A DNA stretch of 7,263 bases from Proteobacteria bacterium UBA664 (GTDB lineage Bacteria; Pseudomonadota; Gammaproteobacteria; UBA7966): positions 1-7,263 of the forward strand of contig DBNU01000231.1 in the NCBI GenBank assembly GCA_002299125.1, written 5' to 3'. Positions within the stretch are counted from its first letter, which is position 1, and each line of letters starts with the position of its first letter. Made by a program: the position numbers and the translations under genes. The notes beneath the pieces are model-generated. The model did no database searches and was not told where the DNA came from. It saw only the letters and a program-made list of their open reading frames with translations. Positions 1-5,926 of the stretch are shown here, in pieces.

Positions 1-331
1 GACCCATGCGGGCATCTTCGTCTGCCACCACTACCGCCGCGGCCTCCGGCGCCTCGGCATGCAGACGTTCCACTACGGCCCGTACGCGCCGCACGTCCAC
101 CCGCTGCCGATCTACCCAGATCTCACCCTTGGCAGTCACTGCCACCAGGATCGTGGCGGCCTCCTTGCGCCCGACACTGCGGGCACTGGGACGGTCGACC
201 TCGATGCCGGTCTCCTTCACAAAGGAGGAGGTCACGATGAAGAAGATGAGCAGGATGAAGACGAGATCGATGAGCGGCGTCAGGTTGATGGCCTCGGTCG
301 CAAGATCGTTTCGCCGTGAAGTGCGTCGCAT
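1..331 (-). CDS. exbD: ExbD/TolR-family biopolymer transport protein (partial, C-terminus beyond left edge)
   Basis: This is the proton-channel partner of ExbB in a TonB energising complex of the inner membrane. It has one membrane helix and a periplasmic domain. The visible 110 residues begin MRRTSRRNDLATEAINL and run into the family hallmark LTPLIDLVFILLIFF. Asp22 sits at the position of the protonatable Asp25 of E. coli ExbD, and the membrane segment spans about residues 18-36. The segment VKETGIEVDRPSA (38-50) and the following beta-rich domain also match the family. ExbD proteins are usually about 135 residues, so roughly 25 are missing past the left edge. The ATG at 331 was chosen because its N-terminus fits the family, and no ATG, GTG or TTG occurs in this frame in the 131 bases upstream. 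No good Shine-Dalgarno precedes it. It is the fourth gene of the operon, and a TonB gene is expected next. The family call is firm; the assignment to the ExbD2 branch is inferred from context. Confidence 0.93.
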   Translation of the reverse strand, partial: MRRTSRRNDLATEAINLTPLIDLVFILLIFFIVTSSFVKETGIEVDRPSARSVGRKEAATILVAVTAKGEIWVDRQRVDVRRVRAVVERLHAEAPEAAAVVVADEDARMG

Positions 332-462
332 GGTTGCAGGTCGGGTCGCTGAACTGGTCCTTGTGGTGATGACTGCTTCCGCTGCTGCACGCTTTCGACA
401 AGAGCCTGAATGCAGTTCGCCGTCCGTTGATACGCTCGGTGAGGGTTGGCCGTCGTTGCGCC
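332..462 (-). other. Unusually long exbB-exbD spacer
   Basis: These 131 bases separate the exbB stop from the exbD start, whereas the three upstream genes overlap. I see no convincing small ORF, strong hairpin, promoter or ribosome binding site. The exbD reading frame stays open across the whole spacer but offers no ATG, GTG or TTG. It may be an untranslated spacer or carry an internal signal that I cannot recognise. Confidence 0.6.
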
Positions 463-972
463 TCAGTCGAACAGGCTGGCGATGTGCTCGCGCTCCTTTT
501 CGGCCCGCACGCGCAGGAGCGTGCCGGCGTACATGCCGCTCAATGCCGTGACCAGACCGGCGATGGTCGAGATGAGCGCCGCGTCGATACCGCGCGACAG
601 GGCGCGCGGATTGGTGCTGCCTGCGGCCGCGATGAGATCGAAGGTGGTGATCATGCCGGTTACGGTGCCCAGCAACCCGAGCAGGGGCAAGACCACCGTG
701 AGCGTGCGGATGGTGCCGAAGTGCGCCGTCAGCGCCGCGTCGAGCAGCGCGCAGCGCACCGCACGCAGGCGCAGGCGCACGCTGGGTTGTTCGGGGCGCT
801 CGACCCTCCAGGCCAGTGCCATGCGGGCGCGCAGTGCCGGCAGGCGCCAGTGCAGGAACCAGAAGCGCTCGCCGATGAGCCACCACATCCAGGCCGATAA
901 CAGCAGTACCCCGATGACCTCGTTGCCACCCTTCTCGAGCAGCCGGGAGAGGAAATCAGGTGGCTCGAGCAC
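463..972 (-). CDS. exbB: ExbB-like MotA/TolQ/ExbB proton channel protein (short, ExbB2 type)
   Basis: This inner-membrane protein forms the proton-conducting stator with ExbD and powers TonB. From the GTG at 972 it is 169 residues, a normal length for the short ExbB2 branch and shorter than E. coli ExbB. Three membrane helices are visible at about 18-40, 87-112 and 128-154. The channel signature LPLLGLLGTVTGMITTF lies at 95-111, followed by RGIDAALISTIAGLVTALSG at 127-146. The GTG is preceded by GGAGAGG at a 6-base distance and overlaps the upstream gene by 17 bases. An ATG at 1047 in the same frame would add 25 residues but lies deeper inside the upstream gene. The glutamate typical of TolQ and E. 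coli ExbB in the third helix (GIAEAL) is absent: the sequence reads GIDAAL at 128-133. The family is certain; the start is likely but not proven. Confidence 0.92.
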   Translation of the reverse strand: MLEPPDFLSRLLEKGGNEVIGVLLLSAWMWWLIGERFWFLHWRLPALRARMALAWRVERPEQPSVRLRLRAVRCALLDAALTAHFGTIRTLTVVLPLLGLLGTVTGMITTFDLIAAAGSTNPRALSRGIDAALISTIAGLVTALSGMYAGTLLRVRAEKEREHIASLFD

Positions 973-2362
973 GTCCGGCCTCTCCGGCTGCACGCTCGGC
1001 GACCAGCCCGGCGGCCTGTTCGTCCAGGCGCGCCACCAGTTCTCCACTGCGCTCGTGGAGCAGGTTGTGCAGCAGCAACATCGGGATGGCGACGAGGAGT
1101 CCCATCACTGTGGTGACCAGGGCCTGCGAGATCCCGCTTGACATCAGTCGGGGATCTCCCGTGCCGAAGAGTGTGATGGCCTGGAAGGTCTCGATGATGC
1201 CGGTCACGGTCCCGAGCAGTCCCAGCAGGGGCGCAATGGCGGCCATCAGTGCGACGAAGCCGATGCCACGTTGCAGTCTTGGAGTTTCGGCCAGTACGGC
1301 CTCGTCGAGCCTGAGCCCCAGCGCCTCGGCATCGAGGCTGGGGTTGTCCCGGGAAACGCGAATGAGGCGGCCCAGGGGGTTGGTCTCGGAGGGTTGCCCG
1401 TGACGCCGCGAGCCATCCATCCGCGCGCCCATCAGCCCGATGTTGAGCATGCGCAGCAGCGCGGCCACGAGGCCCAGCGCACCCAGACCCAGGATGACGT
1501 AGCCAATCGCTCCGCCCTGATGGATGCGTTCGCGGAGGTCGGCACGCTGGCCCTCGAGGGCAATGAGCGAACCGCGGGTTGGATCGATGACGACCTCAGC
1601 GGCCTGCCCTGCATGATGGCCGGCCATGACCGCGCGCAGGCGCGCGGAGGGTTGTCGCGCCGGGCTGAGGAAGCGGGCCGTCTCCGGCAGGTAGCGCAGG
1701 AATGCCCCATCCGCCCAGGCCGTGAAGGGACCGATCCGGATTACCTCGACCGGACGTTCCAGGCCATCCGCCACGACGATTGGCAAGCTGTCGCGCCGGA
1801 TCCGCTGCCCGGCTGCAATCTCCTCGAGCATGAGTGACCAGAGCCCTTCGATCTCGGCGAGCGTCGGCAGGTCCTTGCCCTGCACCAGGGCAGTGGCGGC
1901 CTGGCTGCGGGCCGGATCGTGAGCGCCGGCCATGGATTCGGCAGTGATGGCTGCGACCTCACCAGCCACCTGCCGGATGATCGAGCCAAGGTCACCGAGG
2001 TCTGCCGTGCGTTCAGCCAGAACGGCCTCCTGCTCGCGCAGTTTCTGCTGATTCGCATCGAAGGCGGCGCGCAGGCGATCACTCTCGGCGCGCTCGCGTG
2101 CGAGCTCGGCGCGAGTCTCCTCGAGGATCTGCTTGCGCTGGTCACGCTCGGTGCGGAAGCGGGCCTCGCGCCCGGAGAGTTCTTTCGCCTGTTCCGCGCG
2201 CTCCGCGCGCAAGGCTTCGAGTAGCTCGTCCAGCGGCCCGGCCCGCACCCCCCCGCTGAGTGCTGCAAGCACGCTGACGAGGAAGACGAAGCTGCCGCCG
2301 CGCGCTGCCGGATAGCGGGTGCTCGAGCGTGGTTGCGTCGATGGTGGGCTCCGTTCGCTCAT
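956..2362 (-). CDS. ttpC: TtpC-like protein: periplasmic coiled coil fused to MotA/TolQ/ExbB channel domain
   Basis: A 468-residue inner-membrane protein resembling TtpC, the extra component needed by Vibrio TonB2 systems. A signal-peptide-like stretch (SFVFLVSVLAALSGGVRA, about 24-41) is followed by a long charged coiled coil (about 44-125), a periplasmic region of about 155 residues, a membrane helix (283-304), and a C-terminal ExbB-type domain. That domain carries LMAAIAPLLGLLGTVTGIIETF (372-393) and SGISQALVTTVMGLLVAIPML (409-429). The start is the ATG at 2362, which overlaps the stop of the DUF3450 gene as ATGA. The frame is open further upstream to 2596, but that part lies antiparallel to nothing and only overlaps the DUF3450 gene in another frame, so I discount it. 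At the usual acidic position of the third channel helix it has Gln413. It probably docks to the ExbB-ExbD-TonB complex through the coiled coil. The family is firm; the equivalence to TtpC rests on architecture and gene order. Confidence 0.92.
   Translation of the reverse strand: MSERSPPSTQPRSSTRYPAARGGSFVFLVSVLAALSGGVRAGPLDELLEALRAERAEQAKELSGREARFRTERDQRKQILEETRAELARERAESDRLRAAFDANQQKLREQEAVLAERTADLGDLGSIIRQVAGEVAAITAESMAGAHDPARSQAATALVQGKDLPTLAEIEGLWSLMLEEIAAGQRIRRDSLPIVVADGLERPVEVIRIGPFTAWADGAFLRYLPETARFLSPARQPSARLRAVMAGHHAGQAAEVVIDPTRGSLIALEGQRADLRERIHQGGAIGYVILGLGALGLVAALLRMLNIGLMGARMDGSRRHGQPSETNPLGRLIRVSRDNPSLDAEALGLRLDEAVLAETPRLQRGIGFVALMAAIAPLLGLLGTVTGIIETFQAITLFGTGDPRLMSSGISQALVTTVMGLLVAIPMLLLHNLLHERSGELVARLDEQAAGLVAERAAGEAGRARAT
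979..985 (-). promoter_or_regulatory. Ribosome binding site supporting the GTG start of exbB
   Basis: GGAGAGG on the minus strand ends 6 bases before the GTG at 972-970. It decides in favour of this start over the ATG at 1047. It lies inside the 3' end of the upstream ttpC-like gene, so the two genes are probably translationally coupled. Confidence 0.65.
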
Positions 2363-3123
2363 GGTGCCCCGACCGGCAGGATCAAAAGCTCCGGGGGCAG
2401 CTCCTTGCGGGCGACACGCAGCGCAAGCTGAAGCTGGGGCAGTTGCTGCGCGGGCAGGGCCACCCAGGTGCCTTCGGTCGGGTCCCAGCGCAGCGCGGTA
2501 TTGCCGTCGAGACTGACGCCGTAAAGCAACAACCGGCCGATGCGCAGCAGGTCCATGAGCTGCGCACCCCCACCGAGGTCGACCGTGCCGCGCCACGCCT
2601 CGATGGTACGGCCGTAGTCCATTTCGACCTGGTAGGCCTCGAACATGCGGCGGAACTTCTCACCGATGGGCTGGGCAGGGTCTTCGAGCGACGCGCGCAG
2701 CCCTGCCAAACGCTCGGATCGCTCCTCCTCGAGGAAGGGCAGGTCGGCGGCGATGAGGCGTTCGAGCACCTCCAACATCCGCTGCAGCAGTGGGGCGACG
2801 TTACGCTGGGTCTCTTCGGCACTCGCGAGTCGCGCGTCGAAACCGTCCAGACGCGCCTCCAGTGCCGCGACCATGCCGCCAAGCTGCCGGTTGTAGACGG
2901 CAAGGCTCGCCGTCTGATCCAGCACTGCGCGATACTCGGCCAGCAGGGCCTCGGTTTCCTCGGCCAGCGCGTCGACTTGTGCCTGGGCATCGGTCTCGGC
3001 CCGTTGCAGCGCCTGCTCTTCGGTGAGGATGGTACGCAGCCGCTGTGCCTGTTCCGCTGAGGCGGGGCCGCTGACCCCGGCAAGGAGCAGGGCCAAGGCC
3101 ACGGATCGCGTGCGCGCGGCCAT
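2359..3123 (-). CDS. DUF3450 family secreted coiled-coil protein of the TonB2-type operon
   Basis: A 254-residue periplasmic protein of unknown biochemical role. DUF3450 genes regularly precede ttpC-exbB-exbD-tonB clusters, so an accessory role in TonB energising is inferred. From the ATG at 3123 it starts with a classic signal peptide (MAARTRSVALALLLAGVSGPASA, cleavage after about residue 23; written here as its parts: charged MAARTR, hydrophobic core VALALLLAGV, then ASA). A coiled coil follows at about 25-115. Family motifs are NVAPLLQRMLEVLERL (108-123), DLPFLEEERSERL (127-139), EAYQVEMDYGRTIEAW (162-177), a GRLLLYGVSLDG segment (196-207) with RWDPTEGTWVALP after it, and the C-terminal LLILPVGAP. 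An upstream in-frame ATG at 3198 would add a Pro/Arg-rich 25-residue extension; neither start has a clear Shine-Dalgarno, and I prefer 3123 because of the signal peptide. Its stop overlaps the next start as ATGA. Confidence 0.9.
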   Translation of the reverse strand: MAARTRSVALALLLAGVSGPASAEQAQRLRTILTEEQALQRAETDAQAQVDALAEETEALLAEYRAVLDQTASLAVYNRQLGGMVAALEARLDGFDARLASAEETQRNVAPLLQRMLEVLERLIAADLPFLEEERSERLAGLRASLEDPAQPIGEKFRRMFEAYQVEMDYGRTIEAWRGTVDLGGGAQLMDLLRIGRLLLYGVSLDGNTALRWDPTEGTWVALPAQQLPQLQLALRVARKELPPELLILPVGAP

Positions 3124-3324
3124 GCGTGGACGGAGGCAGGACCATCCGGGATCGCTGCGGCGGGGCGGGGATGTGGGCTTGGACACGTGGGCACTCATCG
3201 GCAGTTTTTTTTAGTTCATGCCAAGGTTCGATCGTCTGATCCTGGTCAAAGTGTGCAGCGTGTCGCCCGGGATTCTTTCCCGCACTGCCCGGACGAACAC
3301 CCGCCTGTCGTCTTGCCGACACGC

Positions 3325-3355
3325 TTGCGTGGGCTGTGGGCGGCACCGGTACACT
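3325..3355 (+). promoter_or_regulatory. Possible weak sigma-70 promoter of the peroxiredoxin gene
   Basis: TTGCGT at 3325-3330 and TACACT at 3350-3355 could be -35 and -10 boxes, with a long spacer of 19 bases. They would give a leader of about 50 bases ahead of the ATG at 3410. The match is weak and is offered only as the best candidate seen. Confidence 0.25.
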
Positions 3356-3394
3356 GATGTCGAGATGCCGGCCAGCCCGGCGCGATCCGATTCG

Positions 3395-3404
3395 AAGGAG
3401 GAGG
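3395..3404 (+). promoter_or_regulatory. Very strong ribosome binding site of the peroxiredoxin gene
   Basis: AAGGAGGAGG lies 5 bases before the ATG at 3410. It fixes this start over in-frame upstream codons, the first of which is at 3218, and suggests efficient translation. Confidence 0.85.
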
Positions 3405-3409
3405 CAGCA

Positions 3410-4072
3410 ATGACACTCTATCTGGGACACGAGGCACCGGATTTCGAGGCCGACACCACCCAGGGCCGCATACGCTTCCATGAGTGGCTGGGTGGCCAAT
3501 GGGCGATCCTGTTCTCGCACCCCAAGGACTTCACGCCGGTCTGCACCACGGAGCTTGGGCGGCTGGCACGGCTGAAGACGGAATTCGAGCAGCGCAAGGT
3601 AAAGCTCATCGGGCTCAGCGTGGACCCGCTGGATGACCACCTGGCCTGGGCGAGCGACATCGCCGAGATCCACGGCACGCCGGTCGATTTCCCCATCATC
3701 GCCGACCCGGAGCTTCGCGTGGCGAAGCTCTACGAGATGATTCACGCGGATACGGTCGGCAATGCGCGGGACCGTTCGGCCAGGGACAACGCCACCATCC
3801 GTGCCGTGTTCGTGATAGCGCCCGACCGCAGTATCCGGCTCACCATGACCTACCCGATGACCACAGGCCGGAATTTCGATGAGCTGCTGCGCGTGATTGA
3901 TTCACTGCAACTGACGGCCTCGAGCCCTCTGGCTACACCGGCCGACTGGCGTCCGGGTGATCGGGCCATCATCGTGACGTCACTCAGCGATGAGGAGGCG
4001 AGGGCACGTTTCCCGCAGGGCTTCGAGACGGTGAAGCCGTATCTGCGTTACGTCCAGCCAGGGAAGCCCTGA
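3410..4072 (+). CDS. 1-Cys peroxiredoxin, Prx6 subfamily
   Basis: A cytoplasmic thiol peroxidase that reduces hydrogen peroxide and organic hydroperoxides. The 220-residue protein has the thioredoxin-like AhpC/TSA domain followed by the 1-Cys Prx C-terminal domain, a normal length for Prx6 proteins. The active-site stretch HPKDFTPVCTTE (37-48) contains Pro38, Thr42 and the peroxidatic Cys45, and Arg131 in DNATIRAVFVI is the conserved catalytic arginine. Cys45 is the only cysteine, so there is no resolving cysteine and an external thiol must recycle the enzyme. The Prx6-specific C-terminal signature is clear: TPADWRPGDRAIIV (176-189) and the ending FPQGFETVKPYLRYV (201-215). The gene stands alone on the plus strand, divergent from the Ton operon and convergent with the chemoreceptor gene. 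The pairing with a likely iron-uptake energiser could reflect oxidative or metal stress, but no regulator site is visible. Confidence 0.97.
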   Translation: MTLYLGHEAPDFEADTTQGRIRFHEWLGGQWAILFSHPKDFTPVCTTELGRLARLKTEFEQRKVKLIGLSVDPLDDHLAWASDIAEIHGTPVDFPIIADPELRVAKLYEMIHADTVGNARDRSARDNATIRAVFVIAPDRSIRLTMTYPMTTGRNFDELLRVIDSLQLTASSPLATPADWRPGDRAIIVTSLSDEEARARFPQGFETVKPYLRYVQPGKP

Positions 4073-4107
4073 GGGCGCTTGCCCCGATGTGATCGAGCAT
4101 CCCGCCG

Positions 4108-4156
4108 CTGGCGAATGGTGGGGTGTGCGGCTCGCGGCCGGGGCTTCCTTCGCCAG
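4108..4156. repeat. 8-base inverted repeat with 33-base loop between convergent genes
   Basis: CTGGCGAA at 4108-4115 is perfectly complementary to TTCGCCAG at 4149-4156, and two further pairs form with one bulged T. It lies just past the peroxiredoxin stop. There is no T run on either strand, so a terminator role is uncertain. Confidence 0.3.
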
Positions 4157-4177
4157 AGACGCTACCCGGTGCGCTGT

Positions 4178-4201
4178 GGGCGCGGCTCGCGTCGCGCGCC
4201 C
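4178..4201 (-). terminator. GC-rich hairpin just downstream of the chemoreceptor gene, no U tract
   Basis: On the minus strand GGGCGCG and CGCGCCC form a perfect 7-base stem around a 10-base loop, beginning 13 bases after the chemoreceptor stop codon. No T run follows, so it may stabilise the 3' end or pause transcription and is not a typical intrinsic terminator. No better terminator is seen between the two convergent genes. Confidence 0.3.
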
Positions 4202-4214
4202 GGGATCAGCACCG

Positions 4215-5459
4215 TCAGCGGCGCACGCCGACCGACTCGAGCTGCCGGGATACGGCGGCGACCACCTCCTTGGTGTTCGCGTCGATGACGTCTATCTCGC
4301 GACCGGCATCGCGGATGAGCGAGGTAGTGGCCTCCGAGGCCCCGAGGACGTCGCTCATGGCGGTGACTGCCTCACCCGCGAACTCGAGATTCTGGCGCAC
4401 CACGTTCGAGATCTGCTGGGTTGCCTCGCGTGTGCGCGCGGCCAGGGCCCTGACCTCGTCGGCCACCACGGCGAAGCCGCGGCCCTGCTCACCCGCGCGC
4501 GCGGCCTCGATGGCCGCGTTCAGGGCGAGCAGATTGGTCTGTTCGGCGATGGCGGCGATGCCATCGGCGATACGGCGGATCTCGTCTGATTGCCCGCTCA
4601 GCACGTTGACGCGCTCGGAGGCCCGCCGTACCTCCGACACCATGCGCTCCACATGTTGCACTGACGCACTCACGGTCTCGTTGCCACGGGAGGCGGCGGC
4701 GTCGGCACGCACGGAGGCTTCGTAGACCTCCTGCGCCGTACTCTCGAGGCGTCGCTGTGATTCAGTGATGTCCTGGGCGTGCTTGACGACCTTGAGTACC
4801 GCGCCCGTTGGGCCCAGCACCGGCTTGTAGGAGGCCTCGATCCACACCGAAGCCCCCGCGCGGGTGACACGTTCGAAGCGTCCGACCAGCGCGCTGCCGT
4901 TCGCAAGGTCGCGCCAGAGGCGCGCATAGGCCTCGGAATGGGCGTATTCCGGGCGACAGAACATGCGGTGATGTTGTCCGCGTACCTCCTCGAGGGAGTA
5001 GCCGAGCAGGCGCAGGAAGTTGTCGTTGGCAGCGAGCACATGGCCATCCGGGGTGAACTCGATGATGGCAGTCGCGCGATCGAGCGCGGCCCGCTCGGCT
5101 TCGAGGTTGCGCAGGCGCTCGAACTCCTGTGGTGCTGCACTGAACAGCAAAAGAGAGCGGTCGGTGCCAGGGAACACCAGCATCACCATCGCACTGCCGT
5201 TCTTCCCCTTCACCACCGTGGCGGATGGCCACTGCTGCACCGGGCCTGACGGCAGGCCAAGGAGCAACTGATGCAAGGCCATGCCCCTGGGTCGGCCAAT
5301 CTGCAGTTGCTGGCAGGCTGCCTCGGTGGCGTCATCGATGAGGCCGCGCTCGTCCACCGTCAGCATCGGCAGGTCGAGGGGTGGCATCGAACTGGTTGGC
5401 TGTGTGGGCAGAGGGGTGTCTGCCCGGGGCGGAGCGCGGCGGCCGAATAGTGAAAGCAT
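4215..5459 (-). CDS. Soluble PAS-domain methyl-accepting chemotaxis protein
   Basis: A 414-residue cytoplasmic chemoreceptor that should signal through CheW and CheA. There is no membrane helix and no HAMP domain. A degenerate PAS-like region lies at about 30-115 (LPMLTVDERGLI), then a good PAS domain at about 125-235 with AANDNFLRLLGYSLEEVRG (143-161), HHRMF (163-167), YARLWRDLANG and a PAC end VVKHAQDITE. The MCP signalling domain follows (about 240-414), with the highly conserved hairpin tip AEQTNLLALNAAIEAARAGE (305-324) and GRGFAVVADEVRALAARTREA (326-346). This PAS style is common in Aer/BdlA-like receptors sensing redox or oxygen; the ligand here is unknown. The C-terminus GVRR lacks an NWETF-type CheR/CheB tether. 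I chose the ATG at 5459 (MLSLFGRR) because upstream in-frame ATGs at 5528 and 5519 have no ribosome site and precede non-protein-like sequence. The Shine-Dalgarno at 5459 is also weak. Confidence 0.94.
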   Translation of the reverse strand: MLSLFGRRAPPRADTPLPTQPTSSMPPLDLPMLTVDERGLIDDATEAACQQLQIGRPRGMALHQLLLGLPSGPVQQWPSATVVKGKNGSAMVMLVFPGTDRSLLLFSAAPQEFERLRNLEAERAALDRATAIIEFTPDGHVLAANDNFLRLLGYSLEEVRGQHHRMFCRPEYAHSEAYARLWRDLANGSALVGRFERVTRAGASVWIEASYKPVLGPTGAVLKVVKHAQDITESQRRLESTAQEVYEASVRADAAASRGNETVSASVQHVERMVSEVRRASERVNVLSGQSDEIRRIADGIAAIAEQTNLLALNAAIEAARAGEQGRGFAVVADEVRALAARTREATQQISNVVRQNLEFAGEAVTAMSDVLGASEATTSLIRDAGREIDVIDANTKEVVAAVSRQLESVGVRR

Positions 5460-5531
5460 CAGAGGTCCGTTCCGATTGACCGGTCCTCGCGCGGGAGGAC
5501 GGGTGGGATTCACTGCCATCTGCTGCATGGC

Positions 5532-5559
5532 GTAACGGCCGGCGTCGCTACGTGCTTTA
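5532..5559 (-). promoter_or_regulatory. Possible sigma-28 (FliA) promoter of the chemoreceptor gene
   Basis: On the minus strand TAAAGCAC begins at 5559 and GCCGTTAC lies at 5539-5532. The E. coli FliA consensus is TAAA, 15 bases, then GCCGATAA. Here TAAA is perfect, the -10 matches 6 of 8 and the spacer is 16. Transcription would start near 5525, about 65 bases before the ATG at 5459, which also argues against the upstream ATG at 5528. Plausible for a chemotaxis gene, but one base off the usual spacing. Confidence 0.35.
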
Positions 5560-5643
5560 GAGGGCCTCCGCGCAATTGCCTTTCGGCCGCATGCGGCGGG
5601 GCAGGACGCGAGCAATGGCGGCAAGCAGGCGTAGGTGATTTCG

Positions 5644-5677
5644 CCCTCACCCCAACCTCGACCCCGGCGTTCCGGGG
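5644..5677. repeat. GC-rich intergenic motif with adjoining hairpin
   Basis: CCCTCACCCCAACC (5644-5657) resembles the start of a short repeat often seen between genes of GC-rich proteobacteria. It is followed after TCGA by a perfect 6-base stem CCCCGG/CCGGGG with loop CGTT (5662-5677). No T run follows on either strand. Only one copy is in the window, so repeat status comes from memory of other genomes. Confidence 0.3.
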
Positions 5678-5768
5678 CATCAACCAGCACCCGGGCAGGA
5701 CGCCACACGGGACTCGGTCGCTGGGAGAGCAAGGGCTTGCAGGCAGCCACAGACGCTGCCGCAGAATG

Positions 5769-5801
5769 AAAAAAGGCGGTCGCCCGTCGGGCAGACCGCC
5801 T
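5769..5801 (-). terminator. Rho-independent terminator of the tRNA-Asn gene
   Basis: On the minus strand AGGCGGTC pairs with GACCGCCT. Inside it, after one bulged T, GCCC pairs with GGGC around a 3-base loop. The stem is followed directly by a T run (about six). It begins 9 bases after the tRNA CCA end, so it clearly ends the tRNA transcript and shields the chemoreceptor gene from read-through. Confidence 0.9.
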
Positions 5802-5810
5802 CGTCTCAAC

Positions 5811-5886
<76 letters not shown>

Positions 5887-5897
5887 AGTGGGCGCGG

Positions 5898-5926
5898 ACT
5901 ATAGCGAAGCCCCGCGGGCGGGGCAA
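5898..5926 (-). promoter_or_regulatory. Sigma-70 promoter of tRNA-Asn
   Basis: On the minus strand TTGCCC (5926-5921) and TATAGT (5903-5898) are separated by the ideal 17 bases. The -10 ends 11 bases before the tRNA, so the 5' leader is only a few bases. The stretch after the -10 is GC-rich (CCGCGCCC), typical of discriminators under stringent control; that control is inferred. The spacer is part of a palindrome covering 5909-5924. Confidence 0.8.

Larger units (their letters stand above)
3199..3409. other. Divergent intergenic region between the Ton operon and the peroxiredoxin gene
   Basis: This region must hold the promoters of both the leftward DUF3450-ttpC-exbB-exbD operon and the rightward peroxiredoxin. 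It includes an 8-base T run at 3205-3212, giving an A tract just upstream of the 3198 ATG on the minus strand, and an inverted GATC-GTCT-GATC at 3229-3240. On the minus strand TTGACC (3249-3244) resembles a -35 box, but no matching -10 lies at 16-19 bases. I see no AT-rich Fur-box-like palindrome and no recognisable OxyR site. Confidence 0.5.
5460..5768. other. Intergenic region upstream of the chemoreceptor gene
   Basis: About 300 bases between the tRNA terminator and the chemoreceptor start. Reading frames are open here on several strands, but the translations are low-complexity and resemble no protein. It holds a possible sigma-28 promoter (5532-5559), and a GC-rich motif CCCTCACCCCAACC at 5644-5657 followed by a hairpin (5662-5677). 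I see no gene. Confidence 0.55.

Noticed and set aside
222..551. Plus-strand ORF with a perfect-looking AAGGAGGAGG site (222-231) and ATG at 237, 104 codons
   Set aside because: It is antisense to ExbD and ExbB, whose family motifs are unambiguous. The predicted protein is Arg/Ser-rich and resembles nothing; the apparent ribosome site is the complement of exbD codons.
2363..2596. N-terminal extension of the TtpC-like reading frame
   Set aside because: It lies wholly inside the DUF3450 gene in another frame, is Ala/Arg-rich, and the ATG at 2362 gives an ATGA overlap and a signal-peptide-like N-terminus.
3124..3198. 25-residue upstream extension of the DUF3450 protein from the ATG at 3198
   Set aside because: The extension is Pro/Arg/Ser-rich, has no Shine-Dalgarno, and would bury a normal signal peptide. 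It remains possible and is noted with the gene.
3229..3240. GATC-GTCT-GATC inverted repeat as an operator
   Set aside because: Only 4-base arms; easily chance and not matching a known operator.
3218..3409. N-terminal extension of the peroxiredoxin frame
   Set aside because: Prx6 proteins start where the ATG at 3410 does, and the strong ribosome site sits just before that ATG.
5510..5809. Minus-strand ORF of 99 codons across the tRNA terminator region
   Set aside because: Low-complexity translation covering a clear terminator; no family resemblance.
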